From: Polyangiaceae bacterium
GTDB lineage: Bacteria > Myxococcota_A > Polyangia > Polyangiales > Polyangiaceae
Direction of reading: 5' to 3'
Length of the DNA: 64,000 nt
NCBI GenBank assembly: GCA_025937835.1
Contig: JAICQO010000011.1
Span: 41,588-105,587, forward strand
The position numbers and the translations under genes were made by a program. The notes beneath the pieces were generated by a model. That model searched no databases. It saw only the letters and a program-made list of their open reading frames with translations, and was not told the origin of the DNA. How positions within the stretch are numbered: position 1 is the stretch's first letter; each line of letters starts with the position of its first letter. Shown here one piece after another: positions 25,885 to 34,434 of the stretch.

Positions 25885-26268
25885 ATGACGCCGCGTTCAG
25901 CCAAGTCCCCGAGCGGCAATCCGGCACCGAGCCGCCCGAGCCTCGACCCCGAGCGAGCCGCGGCTTCCTTCCTCCCGGGTGCGACGCCGGCCGCCATGAT
26001 CCAGCCCGCGATTCGATTCGTGACCGATTCGTTGCTCGCGGCCCCCGAGCTGCCGAAACCCCCCGCGTCGCCGCGGTTGCGTCCCGGGCGCGACTTCACG
26101 CCGATGCCGGGCGGAGAACCACCCCAGGTCTCGACGATCCGCCCGCGCGTTGCCCTGCCCTCCACGGTCCAGCCGTCCCGCAGCTCGAACCTGGCGCTGG
26201 CCGTGTTCGCCGTGGCCGTGGGCTTCGGTGGCGGCATGCTGGTGGCGTGGCTCGCCGGCTTGATTTGA
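25885..26268 (+). CDS. Small protein with a C-terminal membrane helix
   Basis: 127 residues. The first about 100 are Pro/Arg/Ala-rich and probably disordered. The last 25 (NLALAVFAVAVGFGGGMLVAWLAGLI) form one hydrophobic helix with a Gly zipper, so it looks tail-anchored in the inner membrane with the bulk in the cytoplasm. I do not recognise a family. It lies 32 bp before the Mrp gene on the same strand and may share its transcript. The coding call rests on the well-formed terminal helix and the ATG placement. Confidence 0.55.
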   Translation: MTPRSAKSPSGNPAPSRPSLDPERAAASFLPGATPAAMIQPAIRFVTDSLLAAPELPKPPASPRLRPGRDFTPMPGGEPPQVSTIRPRVALPSTVQPSRSSNLALAVFAVAVGFGGGMLVAWLAGLI

Positions 26269-26300
26269 CACGGCGGTAGCCAGGCTCTACGCCCCCGGGC

Positions 26301-27176
26301 ATGAGTCAGCCGCATGTGCCGGAGCGCTCGGTCGCGCCGGACGATCTGGTGCCGCAGGTGAAGAACGTCGTGCTCGTGATGAGCGGGAAAGGCGGCGTCG
26401 GAAAGAGCACCGTCGCCACCAACCTGGCGCTGGCCCTGTCGCGGAAGGGGCTGCGCGTCGGCCTGCTCGACGCCGATATCTACGGACCCAGCATCCCGAC
26501 CATGCTCGGCATCGCGGGCCAACCGCTCAGCGACGGCAAGCAGATCCAACCGCTCGAGCGCTTCGGCGTGAAGCTGATGAGCATCGGTTTCTTGCTCGAA
26601 GATCCGAAGGCGGCGGTGGTCTGGCGCGGTCCGATGTTGCACGGCGCGCTGCTCCAGTTCTTGAAAGACGTGGCCTGGGGCGAGCTTGATTTCCTGCTGC
26701 TCGATCTGCCTCCCGGCACGGGCGACGTCGCCCTGACTCTGTCGCAAAAGATCCGCGCCTCGGGCGCCGTCGTCGTCACCACGCCGCAAGAGGTGGCGTT
26801 GCAAGACGTCTACAAGTCCGTCTCGATGTGCCAGAAGGTCGGCATCCCGATGCTCGGCGTGGTGGAGAATCAAAGTTACTACGTCTGCGACGGTTGCTCG
26901 AAACGCCACGAGCTCTACGGGGCCGGCGGCGGGCAGCGCATCGCCGACTACGCCGGGGCGCCGCTACTCGGGCAGATCCCCCTCCACCCGAGCGTCAGAG
27001 AGTGGGGTGACGCCGGAACGCCGGTGGTGCAGGCCGCGCCGGGCTCGGAGACCGCGAAAGCCTTCGTCGAGGTGGCGGATCGACTGCTCGAGCGCCTCGA
27101 CGCACGTGAAGACCCGGGTGTCCTCACGATCGATCGGAGCGGCGGGCAAAATCGACGGTTGCCCATCACGCGCTAA
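26301..27176 (+). CDS. Mrp/ApbC family iron-sulfur carrier ATPase
   Basis: 291 residues. A P-loop ATPase of the Mrp/NBP35 group, which carries and transfers Fe-S clusters to apo-proteins. The deviant Walker A is SGKGGVGKST (about 28-37), followed by LLDADIYGPSIPTMLG, DFLLLDLPPGTGD and a C-terminal CxxC (CDGCSKRHELYG) that binds the cluster between two subunits. It lacks the N-terminal DUF59/MIP18 domain that many Mrp proteins have. It should be cytoplasmic. The S1 protein gene follows 80 bp later. Confidence 0.93.
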   Translation: MSQPHVPERSVAPDDLVPQVKNVVLVMSGKGGVGKSTVATNLALALSRKGLRVGLLDADIYGPSIPTMLGIAGQPLSDGKQIQPLERFGVKLMSIGFLLEDPKAAVVWRGPMLHGALLQFLKDVAWGELDFLLLDLPPGTGDVALTLSQKIRASGAVVVTTPQEVALQDVYKSVSMCQKVGIPMLGVVENQSYYVCDGCSKRHELYGAGGGQRIADYAGAPLLGQIPLHPSVREWGDAGTPVVQAAPGSETAKAFVEVADRLLERLDAREDPGVLTIDRSGGQNRRLPITR

Positions 27177-27256
27177 AGTGGAAAACCTGCGCCAGGGCGG
27201 AACAGGGACGTCGGTTCCCTTTCGGCCTGAGGCGCGCTATACGCACGGACGTCGCC

Positions 27257-29098
27257 ATGACCCCTCAGGAACAAGAAGTAGCCGACGTCGGCAACAGCGC
27301 TTCCGCTGGGCCGACGATGGAGCCGAACGTGGGGTCACCCGCGCCGCAGGAGTCCGCGCTCGACACCGCTTGGGCAGAGTCCGCGGAGGGTGAGCCGGTC
27401 GGTACGGTGCCCCCGCCCTCTCACACCGCCGAGCTCGGCACGCACGCGGCTGCCATGCAGTCCGAAGTGCCCGCGACGGAAGCGGAGGGCGACGAGGCAG
27501 GCGACGACGACGCGGGCGAGAGCGAAGGCGAGGGCTCCGACGCTCCGGAGGCCGAAGCGGGTGAAGGCGGTGCCCCCGGCACGCCGAAGAAGAAGCGCCG
27601 CCGCCGCCGTCGCAAGAAGAAGGGCGCCGAGGGCGTGGCAGCCGCCGCGCCGGGCGCCGAAAACGCCAGCGCAGCGCCGCGCGAGTCCACGCGCCCGCAC
27701 CGCGCCAGCGATCGCGCGCCCTTCCACGTCGGCGAAGAGGTGTTCGGTAAGGTCACCGCCGTGCTCGAGACGGCGATCATGGTCGACCTGTCGGGCAAGG
27801 CGCTGGCGATCCTCGATCGCACCGAGATGGAGGCCGACGATCTGATCCCGGCCGTCGGCGATCGGCTGGTCGCGCGCGTTCACAACGACGGCGCTCGCGG
27901 CGGCCTGGTGGTGCTCACCCGCAAGCCGCTGCGCGAAGAGGAGACCAAGCCCAAGCTCGAGCAGGCGGCAAAAGAGGGCTCGCTCGTGTCGGGCCTCATC
28001 ACCGGCGTGATCAAGGGCGGCGTCGAGGTCGACATCGGCGGCGTGCGCGCCTTCGCTCCTGCCTCGGGCATGGATCTGCACCCGGGTCAGGCGAATTTCG
28101 CGGGCCTCGTCGGCCAGCGCCTGGAGTTCAAGCTCACGAGCTTCGACAAGGGCGGGCGCGACGTCGTCGTGACGCGCCGTCCGATGCTCGAGGCGGAAGC
28201 GCACGAGCGTCGCAAGCGTGCGCTGTCGCTGCTCACCGATGGTCAGGTGCTCGAAGGCGTCGTGCGCACGGTCGTCGAGTGGGGCGCCTTCGTGGCCCTG
28301 CCCGAGGCCGAAAACCTCGAAGGCCTGGTGCACATCTCCGAAGCCAGCCACGACACCCGCCGCCCGCTGAACGAGCTCCTCTCTCCCGGCGATCGCTTCC
28401 AGGTCAAGATCACGAAGATCGACGAGCGCGGGAAGATCTGGCTGAGCCGCAAGGCGCTGATCGAAGATCCGTGGGCTCAGGCCAAGAAGAAGTACGCGCC
28501 CCGCACCCAGCACAAGGGCAAGGTCACGCGGATCGAGAAGATCGGCGCCTACATCGAGCTCGAGCCGGAGATCGAGGGCACGCTGCACGTCGCGGACCTG
28601 TCGCTCGAGCGCGTGGAGCACACCAACGAGCTCTTGAAAGAGGGCCAGGAAATCGACGTGGTCGTCAGCCACATCGATCCGCGCACGCGGCGCATCGTGC
28701 TGCACGCGGCGCCCACGCCCGAGCAGGCCGCCGAGGCCCCGCAGAAGATCCAGCGCAACAACCTGGTCAAGGCCGAGGTCGTGCGCGGTGAAGCGGCGGG
28801 CGTGATCGTGCGCGTGCTCGGTGTCACCGGCCGCACCCAGCGCGGCTTCATCCCCGCGGGTCAGACCGGCACGCAGCGCGGCACGGACCTGCGCAAGGCG
28901 TTCAAGCCGGGCACGCAGCTCGACTTGAAGGTGCTCGACGTGGATCCGCGCTCGGGTGAGCCCAAGCTCAGCATCCGCGGCTTCAAGGAAGACGAAGAGC
29001 GCCGCGCCCACAAAGAGTACCGGCAGAAGCTCAAGGAGGAGGGCGGCTTCGGCACCCTCGGCGATCTGCTGCGCAACAAGCTCAGCTCCGGCGCGTAG
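27257..29098 (+). CDS. S1-domain RNA-binding protein (five S1-like domains)
   Basis: 613 residues. After about 150 residues of Glu/Ala- and then Arg/Lys-rich disordered sequence (KKKRRRRRRKKKG) come five S1-type OB folds at about 155-230, 240-310, 325-395, 410-475 and 490-575. The third is the clearest (GQVLEGVVRTVVEWGAFVAL...GLVHISEAS). This resembles ribosomal protein S1 but differs in its N-terminus and domain number, so it could be a paralogue used in RNA metabolism. Without the rest of the genome I cannot say whether it is the main S1. It converges on the anti-sigma-like gene. Confidence 0.82.
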   Translation: MTPQEQEVADVGNSASAGPTMEPNVGSPAPQESALDTAWAESAEGEPVGTVPPPSHTAELGTHAAAMQSEVPATEAEGDEAGDDDAGESEGEGSDAPEAEAGEGGAPGTPKKKRRRRRRKKKGAEGVAAAAPGAENASAAPRESTRPHRASDRAPFHVGEEVFGKVTAVLETAIMVDLSGKALAILDRTEMEADDLIPAVGDRLVARVHNDGARGGLVVLTRKPLREEETKPKLEQAAKEGSLVSGLITGVIKGGVEVDIGGVRAFAPASGMDLHPGQANFAGLVGQRLEFKLTSFDKGGRDVVVTRRPMLEAEAHERRKRALSLLTDGQVLEGVVRTVVEWGAFVALPEAENLEGLVHISEASHDTRRPLNELLSPGDRFQVKITKIDERGKIWLSRKALIEDPWAQAKKKYAPRTQHKGKVTRIEKIGAYIELEPEIEGTLHVADLSLERVEHTNELLKEGQEIDVVVSHIDPRTRRIVLHAAPTPEQAAEAPQKIQRNNLVKAEVVRGEAAGVIVRVLGVTGRTQRGFIPAGQTGTQRGTDLRKAFKPGTQLDLKVLDVDPRSGEPKLSIRGFKEDEERRAHKEYRQKLKEEGGFGTLGDLLRNKLSSGA

Positions 29099-29117
29099 CC
29101 CGCGGCGTCGAAACAGC

Positions 29118-29148
29118 GACAGAGCGCGGCACGTCGTCGCGCTCTGTC
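29118..29148. terminator. Bidirectional hairpin between convergent genes
   Basis: GACAGAGCGCG (29118-29128), a 9-nt loop and CGCGCTCTGTC (29138-29148) form a perfect 11-bp stem between the S1 gene stop and the stop of the convergent membrane protein gene (the right arm reaches its TAG). It can fold in either transcript. No T-tract follows on the plus strand. Confidence 0.6.
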
Positions 29149-30374
29149 TACGGGCGAACCGACACGCCGACGCTGAACGAGCCCTGCGCGAACGGCGCGA
29201 CCTTGGCGCGCGACAGCGCGGACGAGACGCACTTGCCGGCGGGCGTGCCGTCGACGGCGCCGCTCACCACCACGCTCTTCACCGAGCCGTTCGAGCCGAA
29301 GATCACGGTCGCGGGCGTCGCAGCGTCGGCGCCGGCCACGCACGCGCGCGCGGCCCCCATCACGCTAGCGATCGCGGCCTGAACCGCGCCCGTGGACGGC
29401 TTGTCGGGCATCAGCCCGTCGTCGGTCTTGCCTGCGGCGGGCTTGAGCTCCGCATCCGATTTCGAAGCGCCGGCGGCGGCTTGCGCTCTGGGGGCCGGCG
29501 CTGCGGGGGCCTCGGCGAGCTCGACCTTTTCGGGTCGTGAACTGTTCTTCTTGGCTCGCGCGGCGAGCGGGGCGCTCGCCACAGCGCCCTCATCGCCAGC
29601 GCCGCGGCTCGCGCGTTCCTTGCGAGCATCGGCCAAGGGCTCCGAGGCAGCTTCAGCGGCGGGCGCCGGGTTTGGCTCGGACAGCGCTACAGGCGGCGGA
29701 GCTTGGCCCGGCGGCGATTCGGCATTCGCCACGGCAGAGGCCGCCGGGGCTGCGGCGACCGCGGGCTCTGCTCGGCTCGCATCCGGCTTCTGCGGAGAGC
29801 CGACCAGCACCACCCACGCGGCGGCGGCCGCGAGCACCAAACCAGCGCCGCCCCAGAGCGCCGTGAGCGACCCCTTCTTGTCTTTCGCGCCGAGCGCGGG
29901 TGGCGAAGCAGAGGCCGCAGGCGCGGTTTCGCCCGCGCGCGGCAACGACGGAGGCGGCGGCACGGGCCGCGCCGGCACGGCCTCCGTGGCAACGGGGCGG
30001 AGCGGCGGCTCCGCAGCCTTGGGCGCCGCGCGCATCCTCTCGAGCAGCACGTCCGTCTGCGAGCGCAGCTGGCTCGCGGCAGACAAAGCCTCGCGCGCGA
30101 GCTCGGTGTCGGCGGCGTCGGTGCGCTTCTGTGCGACGGCGCGAGCCAGGTCCGACAGCCGCGGGGCGACGGGCTCGGCGGGCGACGGCAGCTCTTCACC
30201 CGGTTCGTCCGGGAATGGCGCCGCGAGCAGAGCGTCGTCCGTCGAGCCCGGAGCCACCGCCGCGAGCTGCGCGTCGATGCGCGCCGCCAGAGCCTCGAAG
30301 TCCGGCTCGCGTAGCGGCAACCCCTGAAGCAACGCTTCAGCTTTTGCCGGTAGCCGCGGATCTTCCTCAGCCAT
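29148..30374 (-). CDS. Single-pass membrane protein, probable anti-sigma partner with AgmX/TonB-like C-terminus
   Basis: 408 residues from the ATG at 30374, overlapping the 3' end of the sigma gene by 8 nt. The N-terminal 165 residues are acidic to helical and cytoplasmic; a membrane helix lies at about 169-192 (LWGGAGLVLAAAAAWVVLVG). A long Ala/Pro/Glu linker leads to a C-terminal domain of about 90 residues (AAIASVMGAARACV...ATVIFGSNGSVKSVVVSG...CVSSALSRAKVAPF). That resembles the AgmX/PglI or TonB-type C-terminal domains of myxobacteria. Position suggests it regulates the adjacent sigma factor, but no ZAS zinc motif is present, so this is inference. Confidence 0.7.
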   Translation of the reverse strand: MAEEDPRLPAKAEALLQGLPLREPDFEALAARIDAQLAAVAPGSTDDALLAAPFPDEPGEELPSPAEPVAPRLSDLARAVAQKRTDAADTELAREALSAASQLRSQTDVLLERMRAAPKAAEPPLRPVATEAVPARPVPPPPSLPRAGETAPAASASPPALGAKDKKGSLTALWGGAGLVLAAAAAWVVLVGSPQKPDASRAEPAVAAAPAASAVANAESPPGQAPPPVALSEPNPAPAAEAASEPLADARKERASRGAGDEGAVASAPLAARAKKNSSRPEKVELAEAPAAPAPRAQAAAGASKSDAELKPAAGKTDDGLMPDKPSTGAVQAAIASVMGAARACVAGADAATPATVIFGSNGSVKSVVVSGAVDGTPAGKCVSSALSRAKVAPFAQGSFSVGVSVRP

Positions 30375-30951
30375 TACTTTCACCGTAACCGCGGGTCGCC
30401 AAAAACTCGCGAAGTTTTCGCCGCGCCTCGTGAACGCGCCACGCGACTGTGCCCTCGCTGCAACCGAGGCTTCGGCTGGCGTCCGAGTGCGACACTCCGT
30501 CCACGATCACGAGAATCAGCGTGGTGCGCAACACGTCGCTGAGGCCTTCGATTCCCTCGAGCAGCGCCTGCGCCAAGAGCCGGTCTTCGGTCGCGACCGC
30601 CGGGTTGCCCTGGGTGCTCTGCAAATCGACCAACATCGATTCCATGCGTGGATCGTCCGCGGAGGTCGTGCGCTGGCTGCTCTTGCGTGAGCGGATCGCG
30701 TTCAGCGATAGATTTACTGCGATGCGGTACATCCAGGTGTACGGCTCGCTGCGCCCATCGAAGCGATCCAGCGCCCCATAGGCGCGCACGAAGGTCTCCT
30801 GGGTCACGTCCTCTGCTTCCGCGGAGTTCCGTAGGAGGTGCAGCGCGAGCCGATAGACCCGCTTCTGGTGGCGCCGGACCAATACGCCGAATGCGCCGCG
30901 GTCCCCACCGCGCGCAGCATCGACGAGTTCGCGATCGGTAGGTTGCGACAT
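30367..30951 (-). CDS. ECF-family RNA polymerase sigma factor
   Basis: 194 residues from the ATG at 30951 (MSQPTDRELV); the open frame extends further to 31086 but without conserved sequence. Region 2 is ARGGDRGAFGVLVRRHQKRVYRLALHLLRN.AEAEDVTQETFVRAY with the core-binding WMYRIAVNLSLNAIR. Region 4 is VDGVSHSDASRSLGCSEGTVAWRVHEARRKL. It is RpoE-like in layout. The overlapping membrane protein gene downstream is its probable regulator. A gap of 135 bp separates it from ccmH upstream, enough for its own promoter; I could not identify one with confidence. Confidence 0.92.
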   Translation of the reverse strand: MSQPTDRELVDAARGGDRGAFGVLVRRHQKRVYRLALHLLRNSAEAEDVTQETFVRAYGALDRFDGRSEPYTWMYRIAVNLSLNAIRSRKSSQRTTSADDPRMESMLVDLQSTQGNPAVATEDRLLAQALLEGIEGLSDVLRTTLILVIVDGVSHSDASRSLGCSEGTVAWRVHEARRKLREFLATRGYGESNG

Positions 30952-31086
30952 CGCCGCGTTCGAAGCCCCGGCCGCGTCTCGGCCGGCAGGGCTGCACGAT
31001 AGTTCAACACGACTGTATGAAACAACCCAGCCGCTAGAACCTTGGAAATTCGGCCCACGGGACTGACCGCGGAGCCAACATTCCAC

Positions 31087-31611
31087 TCACTCGCGATCGA
31101 GTGCGGCGAGCTCGGCGTCGAGACGGCTGTCGAGAGCGGGTGTCGCGGCCCCGGGCTCTTCTCCCTCGCGTTTGGGGGGCGGCGGGGCGACCCGGTCGCG
31201 CCAGCGCCGCAACAGCGAGAATGCGAAGACGCCGGCGGCGCCCATGGCGATCGCCAGCAGCACGCCGGTGGTTCCGAGCCGGCTGCCCTGCGGCACCGCG
31301 ATCACCTTCTGACCGTAGCGCTGTACGAGCGACGCCTCGATGGCTTCCGGAGCCTCACCAGCGGTCAGGCGCTTCCGGATCTCGACGCGCAGTTGGGTCG
31401 ACAGCTCGGAGCCGTGGATGTCGATGGTCTGGTTCCAGCAACAGGGCGCGATGATCCTGCCTTCGAGCGCGGCGGCACCCGGAACATGATCGAAGCTGAT
31501 GCCCTCTTGCGGGAGCTCGTGATGGGTGTCGGCGCGAACTGCGGGCGCCGCCGCGAACAGCGGCAGCGCGAGCAGCACCGAAAAGGCGATCACGGAGCGG
31601 ACGCGAGACAT
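31087..31611 (-). CDS. ccmH: CcmH-type cytochrome c biogenesis protein with a vicinal CC motif
   Basis: 174 residues with a signal peptide (LLALPLFAAAPAVRA), a CcmH N-terminal domain and one membrane helix (about 115-135). CcmH reduces the CxxC of apocytochrome c before haem attachment, normally through LRCxxCQNQSI. Here the motif reads IIAPCCWNQTIDIH, with Cys57-Cys58 adjacent: the second Cys keeps its place before NQ, while the first is shifted by two. The rest (ELRVEIRKRLTAGEAPEAI.ASLVQRYGQKVI) matches CcmH well. No other ccm genes are nearby. It starts 33 bp after the FprA-type reductase. Confidence 0.85.
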   Translation of the reverse strand: MSRVRSVIAFSVLLALPLFAAAPAVRADTHHELPQEGISFDHVPGAAALEGRIIAPCCWNQTIDIHGSELSTQLRVEIRKRLTAGEAPEAIEASLVQRYGQKVIAVPQGSRLGTTGVLLAIAMGAAGVFAFSLLRRWRDRVAPPPPKREGEEPGAATPALDSRLDAELAALDRE

Positions 31612-31644
31612 CGGCCGAAGCTTGCCACGCTTTCGGAGGCGGTG

Positions 31645-33015
31645 TCAGGCGCCGTCGAGCGCTGCCAGCATCTCGGCCACCGTCGCGAATTTCTCGCGGA
31701 TCTTGCCGATTTCTGCGCCGCGAGCCCGCTCGCGTTCGTCGATCTCGAGCCAGTCGGCGTAGGTGACGGGGCGGATGCCTCGGGCTCGAAGCCCCTCGAG
31801 AACACGGAAGGGCTGACGCGAGCCACGGCTCGAAAGCGCGTGGTCGCGATCTTCGAGCATGGCGTCGACCGTCTCTCGTGCGTCCTGCTTGTTCGAGCCG
31901 AGCAGACCGACCGGACCGCGCTTGATCCAGCCGACCACGTAGCAGCCGGGCAGCGCCTCTCCGGGGCGCCCGACGCGACCGCCGAAGTTCGGAATCACCG
32001 ACGCCTTGGCGTCGAAGGGCAGGCCCTCGAGCGGCTTCGCTTGATAGCCGATCGAACGCACCACCATGCCGGCCTCGAGCAGCTCCTTCTGGCCGGTGCC
32101 GCGGGCGGAGACGCTGCCGTCGCTGCGGCGCACGAGCTCCGTGCGCTCGATCTCGATCGCGCGCACGCGCTGCCCCGAGTCGTCGGCGACGAGCGCCGAA
32201 GGAGCCGAACAGAACCACAGCCGCACCACGCGCTCGGCGTTGCCGCTCGGCACGCGCGGGAGCGTCGCCAGGTATTCGAGGTTGCGCTTGGCGCCGACGG
32301 AGTGCTCGTGATTCGGCTCTTCCACGGGCGCACCCTCGACCACGACCTCGACGCCGTCGAGCTCGGCAATATCGGCGAGCTCACCTTGATCGAACGCTGC
32401 CTGGGCCGGGCCGCGGCGCCCGAGCAACACCACCTCGCGCACGCGGCTCTGTCGCAGAACCGACAGCGCGTCGCGCGCGATGTCCGTGCCGGCGAGCGCG
32501 TCCGGTGACTTCACGAGCAGGCGCGTGACGTCCATCGCCACGTTGCCCATGCCGACGATCACCACGCGCTGCGCGGACAGATCGAAGTGCTCCGCCACGA
32601 AGTCGGGGTGCGCGTTGTACCAGCCGACGAACGAGGTAGCAGCGACGCTCCCCGCCAGATCCTCGCCCGGGATCCCGAGCTTGCGATCGGTAGACGCGCC
32701 GATGGCGACCAACACCTGGTCGTAGTCGGCGCGAAGCTCGTCGATCGACAGCGCCGTACCCACGGGCACGTTGCCGAAATAGCGGAAGGCCGGATGCTTG
32801 GCGGTGCGCTCGAAGGCGACCCCCGCCTTCTTGATGTTCTGGTGATCCGGCGCCACTCCGTAGCGCAGCAAGCCGAACGGGGCGGGCAGCAGCTCGAACA
32901 CGTCCACCGCGGCGCCGGCCTTGAGCAGGGCGTCGGCTGCGTAGAACCCCGCGGGGCCGGCGCCCACGATGGCTACGCGCAGCGGCTCGGGGCCGTCGAT
33001 CGGGCTACTCGTCAT
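31645..33015 (-). CDS. FprA-type ferredoxin-NADP+ reductase
   Basis: 456 residues from the ATG at 33015 (MTSSPIDGPEPL); an upstream start at 33084 is less likely. It resembles mitochondrial adrenodoxin reductase and mycobacterial FprA: FAD-binding VAIVGAGPAGFYAADALL, the diagnostic FGLLRYGVAPDHQNIK, NADP-binding VVIVGMGNVAMDVTRLL, and C-terminal GCYVVGWIKRGPVGLLGSNK. It moves electrons between NADPH and a ferredoxin in the cytoplasm. No ferredoxin or P450 gene is close. ccmH follows 33 bp downstream; the men regulator is divergent 125-154 bp away. Confidence 0.93.
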   Translation of the reverse strand: MTSSPIDGPEPLRVAIVGAGPAGFYAADALLKAGAAVDVFELLPAPFGLLRYGVAPDHQNIKKAGVAFERTAKHPAFRYFGNVPVGTALSIDELRADYDQVLVAIGASTDRKLGIPGEDLAGSVAATSFVGWYNAHPDFVAEHFDLSAQRVVIVGMGNVAMDVTRLLVKSPDALAGTDIARDALSVLRQSRVREVVLLGRRGPAQAAFDQGELADIAELDGVEVVVEGAPVEEPNHEHSVGAKRNLEYLATLPRVPSGNAERVVRLWFCSAPSALVADDSGQRVRAIEIERTELVRRSDGSVSARGTGQKELLEAGMVVRSIGYQAKPLEGLPFDAKASVIPNFGGRVGRPGEALPGCYVVGWIKRGPVGLLGSNKQDARETVDAMLEDRDHALSSRGSRQPFRVLEGLRARGIRPVTYADWLEIDERERARGAEIGKIREKFATVAEMLAALDGA

Positions 33016-33126
33016 TCTGTTCGCAAATTCCCGCAAAAACTGGCCCAGGGAAGTTAACCCGCTTCCACGAAACCTACCAGTCACACGTTCCAGCAGGCCT
33101 TGACCCGCCCGAACCCTGAGCCTAAA

Positions 33127-33146
33127 GTTTCAAGAGATTTTGAAAC
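33127..33146. promoter_or_regulatory. Inverted repeat GTTTCAA-N6-TTGAAAC, probable operator
   Basis: Perfect 7-bp arms with a 6-bp spacer form a 20-bp site just before the GbsR-type regulator gene. A TTG that could serve as a start (33140) lies inside the right arm, which argues for the GTG at 33170 instead. The size and symmetry suit a winged-helix dimer of the MarR/GbsR class, so autoregulation of the menaquinone operon is likely. Confidence 0.6.
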
Positions 33147-33169
33147 CTCAAACAGTCCGCGATAGGCCC

Positions 33170-33721
33170 GTGCCGCCGGCGCATCCCTCGTCCACCCCTT
33201 CCCCAACCGCCGAAGCCGAGCTCGAGGTTGCCGACACCGTCGGTCAACTCATGGAGTTTTGGGGCTTCAAGCGTCCGATGGGGCGGATCTGGACACTCCT
33301 CTATCTGTCGCCGCAACCGATCGGCGCCGCCGAGATCGGCGAAGAGCTGCGCATGAGCGCGGGCGCCGTGAGCATGGCGCTGTCCGAGCTCGTGAAGTGG
33401 GGTGCTGTGCGCAAGACCTGGCGCCCCGGCGAACGGCGCGACTACTACGAGGCCGAAACCGGGATCGGTCGGCTGGTGCAGCGCGTGCTGCGCGAACGGG
33501 AGCTCGTGCTGGTGCAGAAGTTCGGTGAAGCGCTGGATGCGGCGGAGAACACCTTGTCGGCGCAGGCGAGCGCGGACGAGGCCACGACCTTCAAGCGCGC
33601 GCGGCTGAAGCAGCTCGCGGATCTCGCCAAGCTCGGCGAGTCGCTGCTCGGAGCGCTGGTTTCGGGCGAAGCCGTCGATCCGGCGCCGCTGCTCGGGCTG
33701 TCGCGTTCGGTGAACCGATGA
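33170..33721 (+). CDS. GbsR/MarR-type transcriptional regulator
   Basis: 183 residues from the GTG at 33170, preferred because the alternative TTG at 33140 sits within an inverted-repeat operator; the longer form has 193 residues. The domain is a winged helix of the GbsR type: FWGFKRPMGRIWTLLYLSP (the PMGR signature), AAEIGEELRMSAGAVSMALSELVKWGAV and a wing with GERRDYYEAE. A C-terminal helical region should dimerise. In characterised members a small ligand such as choline controls DNA binding; the ligand here is unknown. It overlaps ubiE by 4 bp (ATGA) and leads the menaquinone operon, so it probably controls it. Confidence 0.85.
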   Translation: MPPAHPSSTPSPTAEAELEVADTVGQLMEFWGFKRPMGRIWTLLYLSPQPIGAAEIGEELRMSAGAVSMALSELVKWGAVRKTWRPGERRDYYEAETGIGRLVQRVLRERELVLVQKFGEALDAAENTLSAQASADEATTFKRARLKQLADLAKLGESLLGALVSGEAVDPAPLLGLSRSVNR

Positions 33722-34434
33722 CGCGCGCCGAAACCACCCTCGAAGGCTCGGGCGCGATGTTCGACGCCATCGCGGCGCGTTACGACCTGCTCAACCGCTT
33801 GCTGTCGTTCGGCATCGATCAGCGCTGGCGCAAGCTCACGGCGCGCTCGCTCGAGCTCACGGACAGCTCGCGTATCCTGGATCTCGCCACGGGCACCGGT
33901 GACCTCGCGATCCGGGTCGCGCGGCACGCGCCCGGCGTGAGCGTGGTGGGCATTGACCCTTCGGAGCGCATGCTCGAGGTTGGCCAGCGCAAGCTGGAAC
34001 GGCTGGGGCTCGAAGGCCGCATCAAGCTCGAGGTGGGCGACGCGCAGCGCCTGCCCTTCGCCGATCGCAGCTTCGACGGCGTGTGCATCGCGTTCGGCAT
34101 CCGCAACGTACCCGACCGGAGCCGCGCGCTCGCCGAGATGGCGCGCGTGACGCGTCCCGGCGGGCGGATCGCGATCCTCGAGCTCTCCGAACCGCGCGGC
34201 AACGTGCTCGGCGCGCTCGCCCGCTTTCACGTGCACACGGTCGTTCCCTGGCTGGGCTCGGTCTTGTCGGGCTCGCGCGAGTACCGCTATCTGCAGCGGT
34301 CGATCGCGGCGTTCCCGCCGGCCGAAACTTTCGCGGAACAGATGCGGAGCTCGGGTGTCGCGCCGCTCGCGGTTCGGCCCTTGACGTTCGGCGTGTGCCA
34401 CCTGTACGTCGGCACCCCCACGACCTCGGAATGA
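33718..34434 (+). CDS. ubiE: Demethylmenaquinone methyltransferase
   Basis: 238 residues. A SAM-dependent methyltransferase that performs the last step of menaquinone synthesis, C-methylating demethylmenaquinone. The UbiE/MenG family motifs are present: AMFDAIAARYDLLNRLLSFG, the SAM loop LDLATGTGDLAIRVA, GDAQRLPFADRSFDG, FGIRNVPDRSRAL and the C-terminal YRYLQRSIAAFPPAETF. Genome context with the men genes supports menaquinone rather than ubiquinone as substrate (also called menG). Start and stop overlap both neighbours by 4 bp. Confidence 0.95.
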   Translation: MTRAETTLEGSGAMFDAIAARYDLLNRLLSFGIDQRWRKLTARSLELTDSSRILDLATGTGDLAIRVARHAPGVSVVGIDPSERMLEVGQRKLERLGLEGRIKLEVGDAQRLPFADRSFDGVCIAFGIRNVPDRSRALAEMARVTRPGGRIAILELSEPRGNVLGALARFHVHTVVPWLGSVLSGSREYRYLQRSIAAFPPAETFAEQMRSSGVAPLAVRPLTFGVCHLYVGTPTTSE

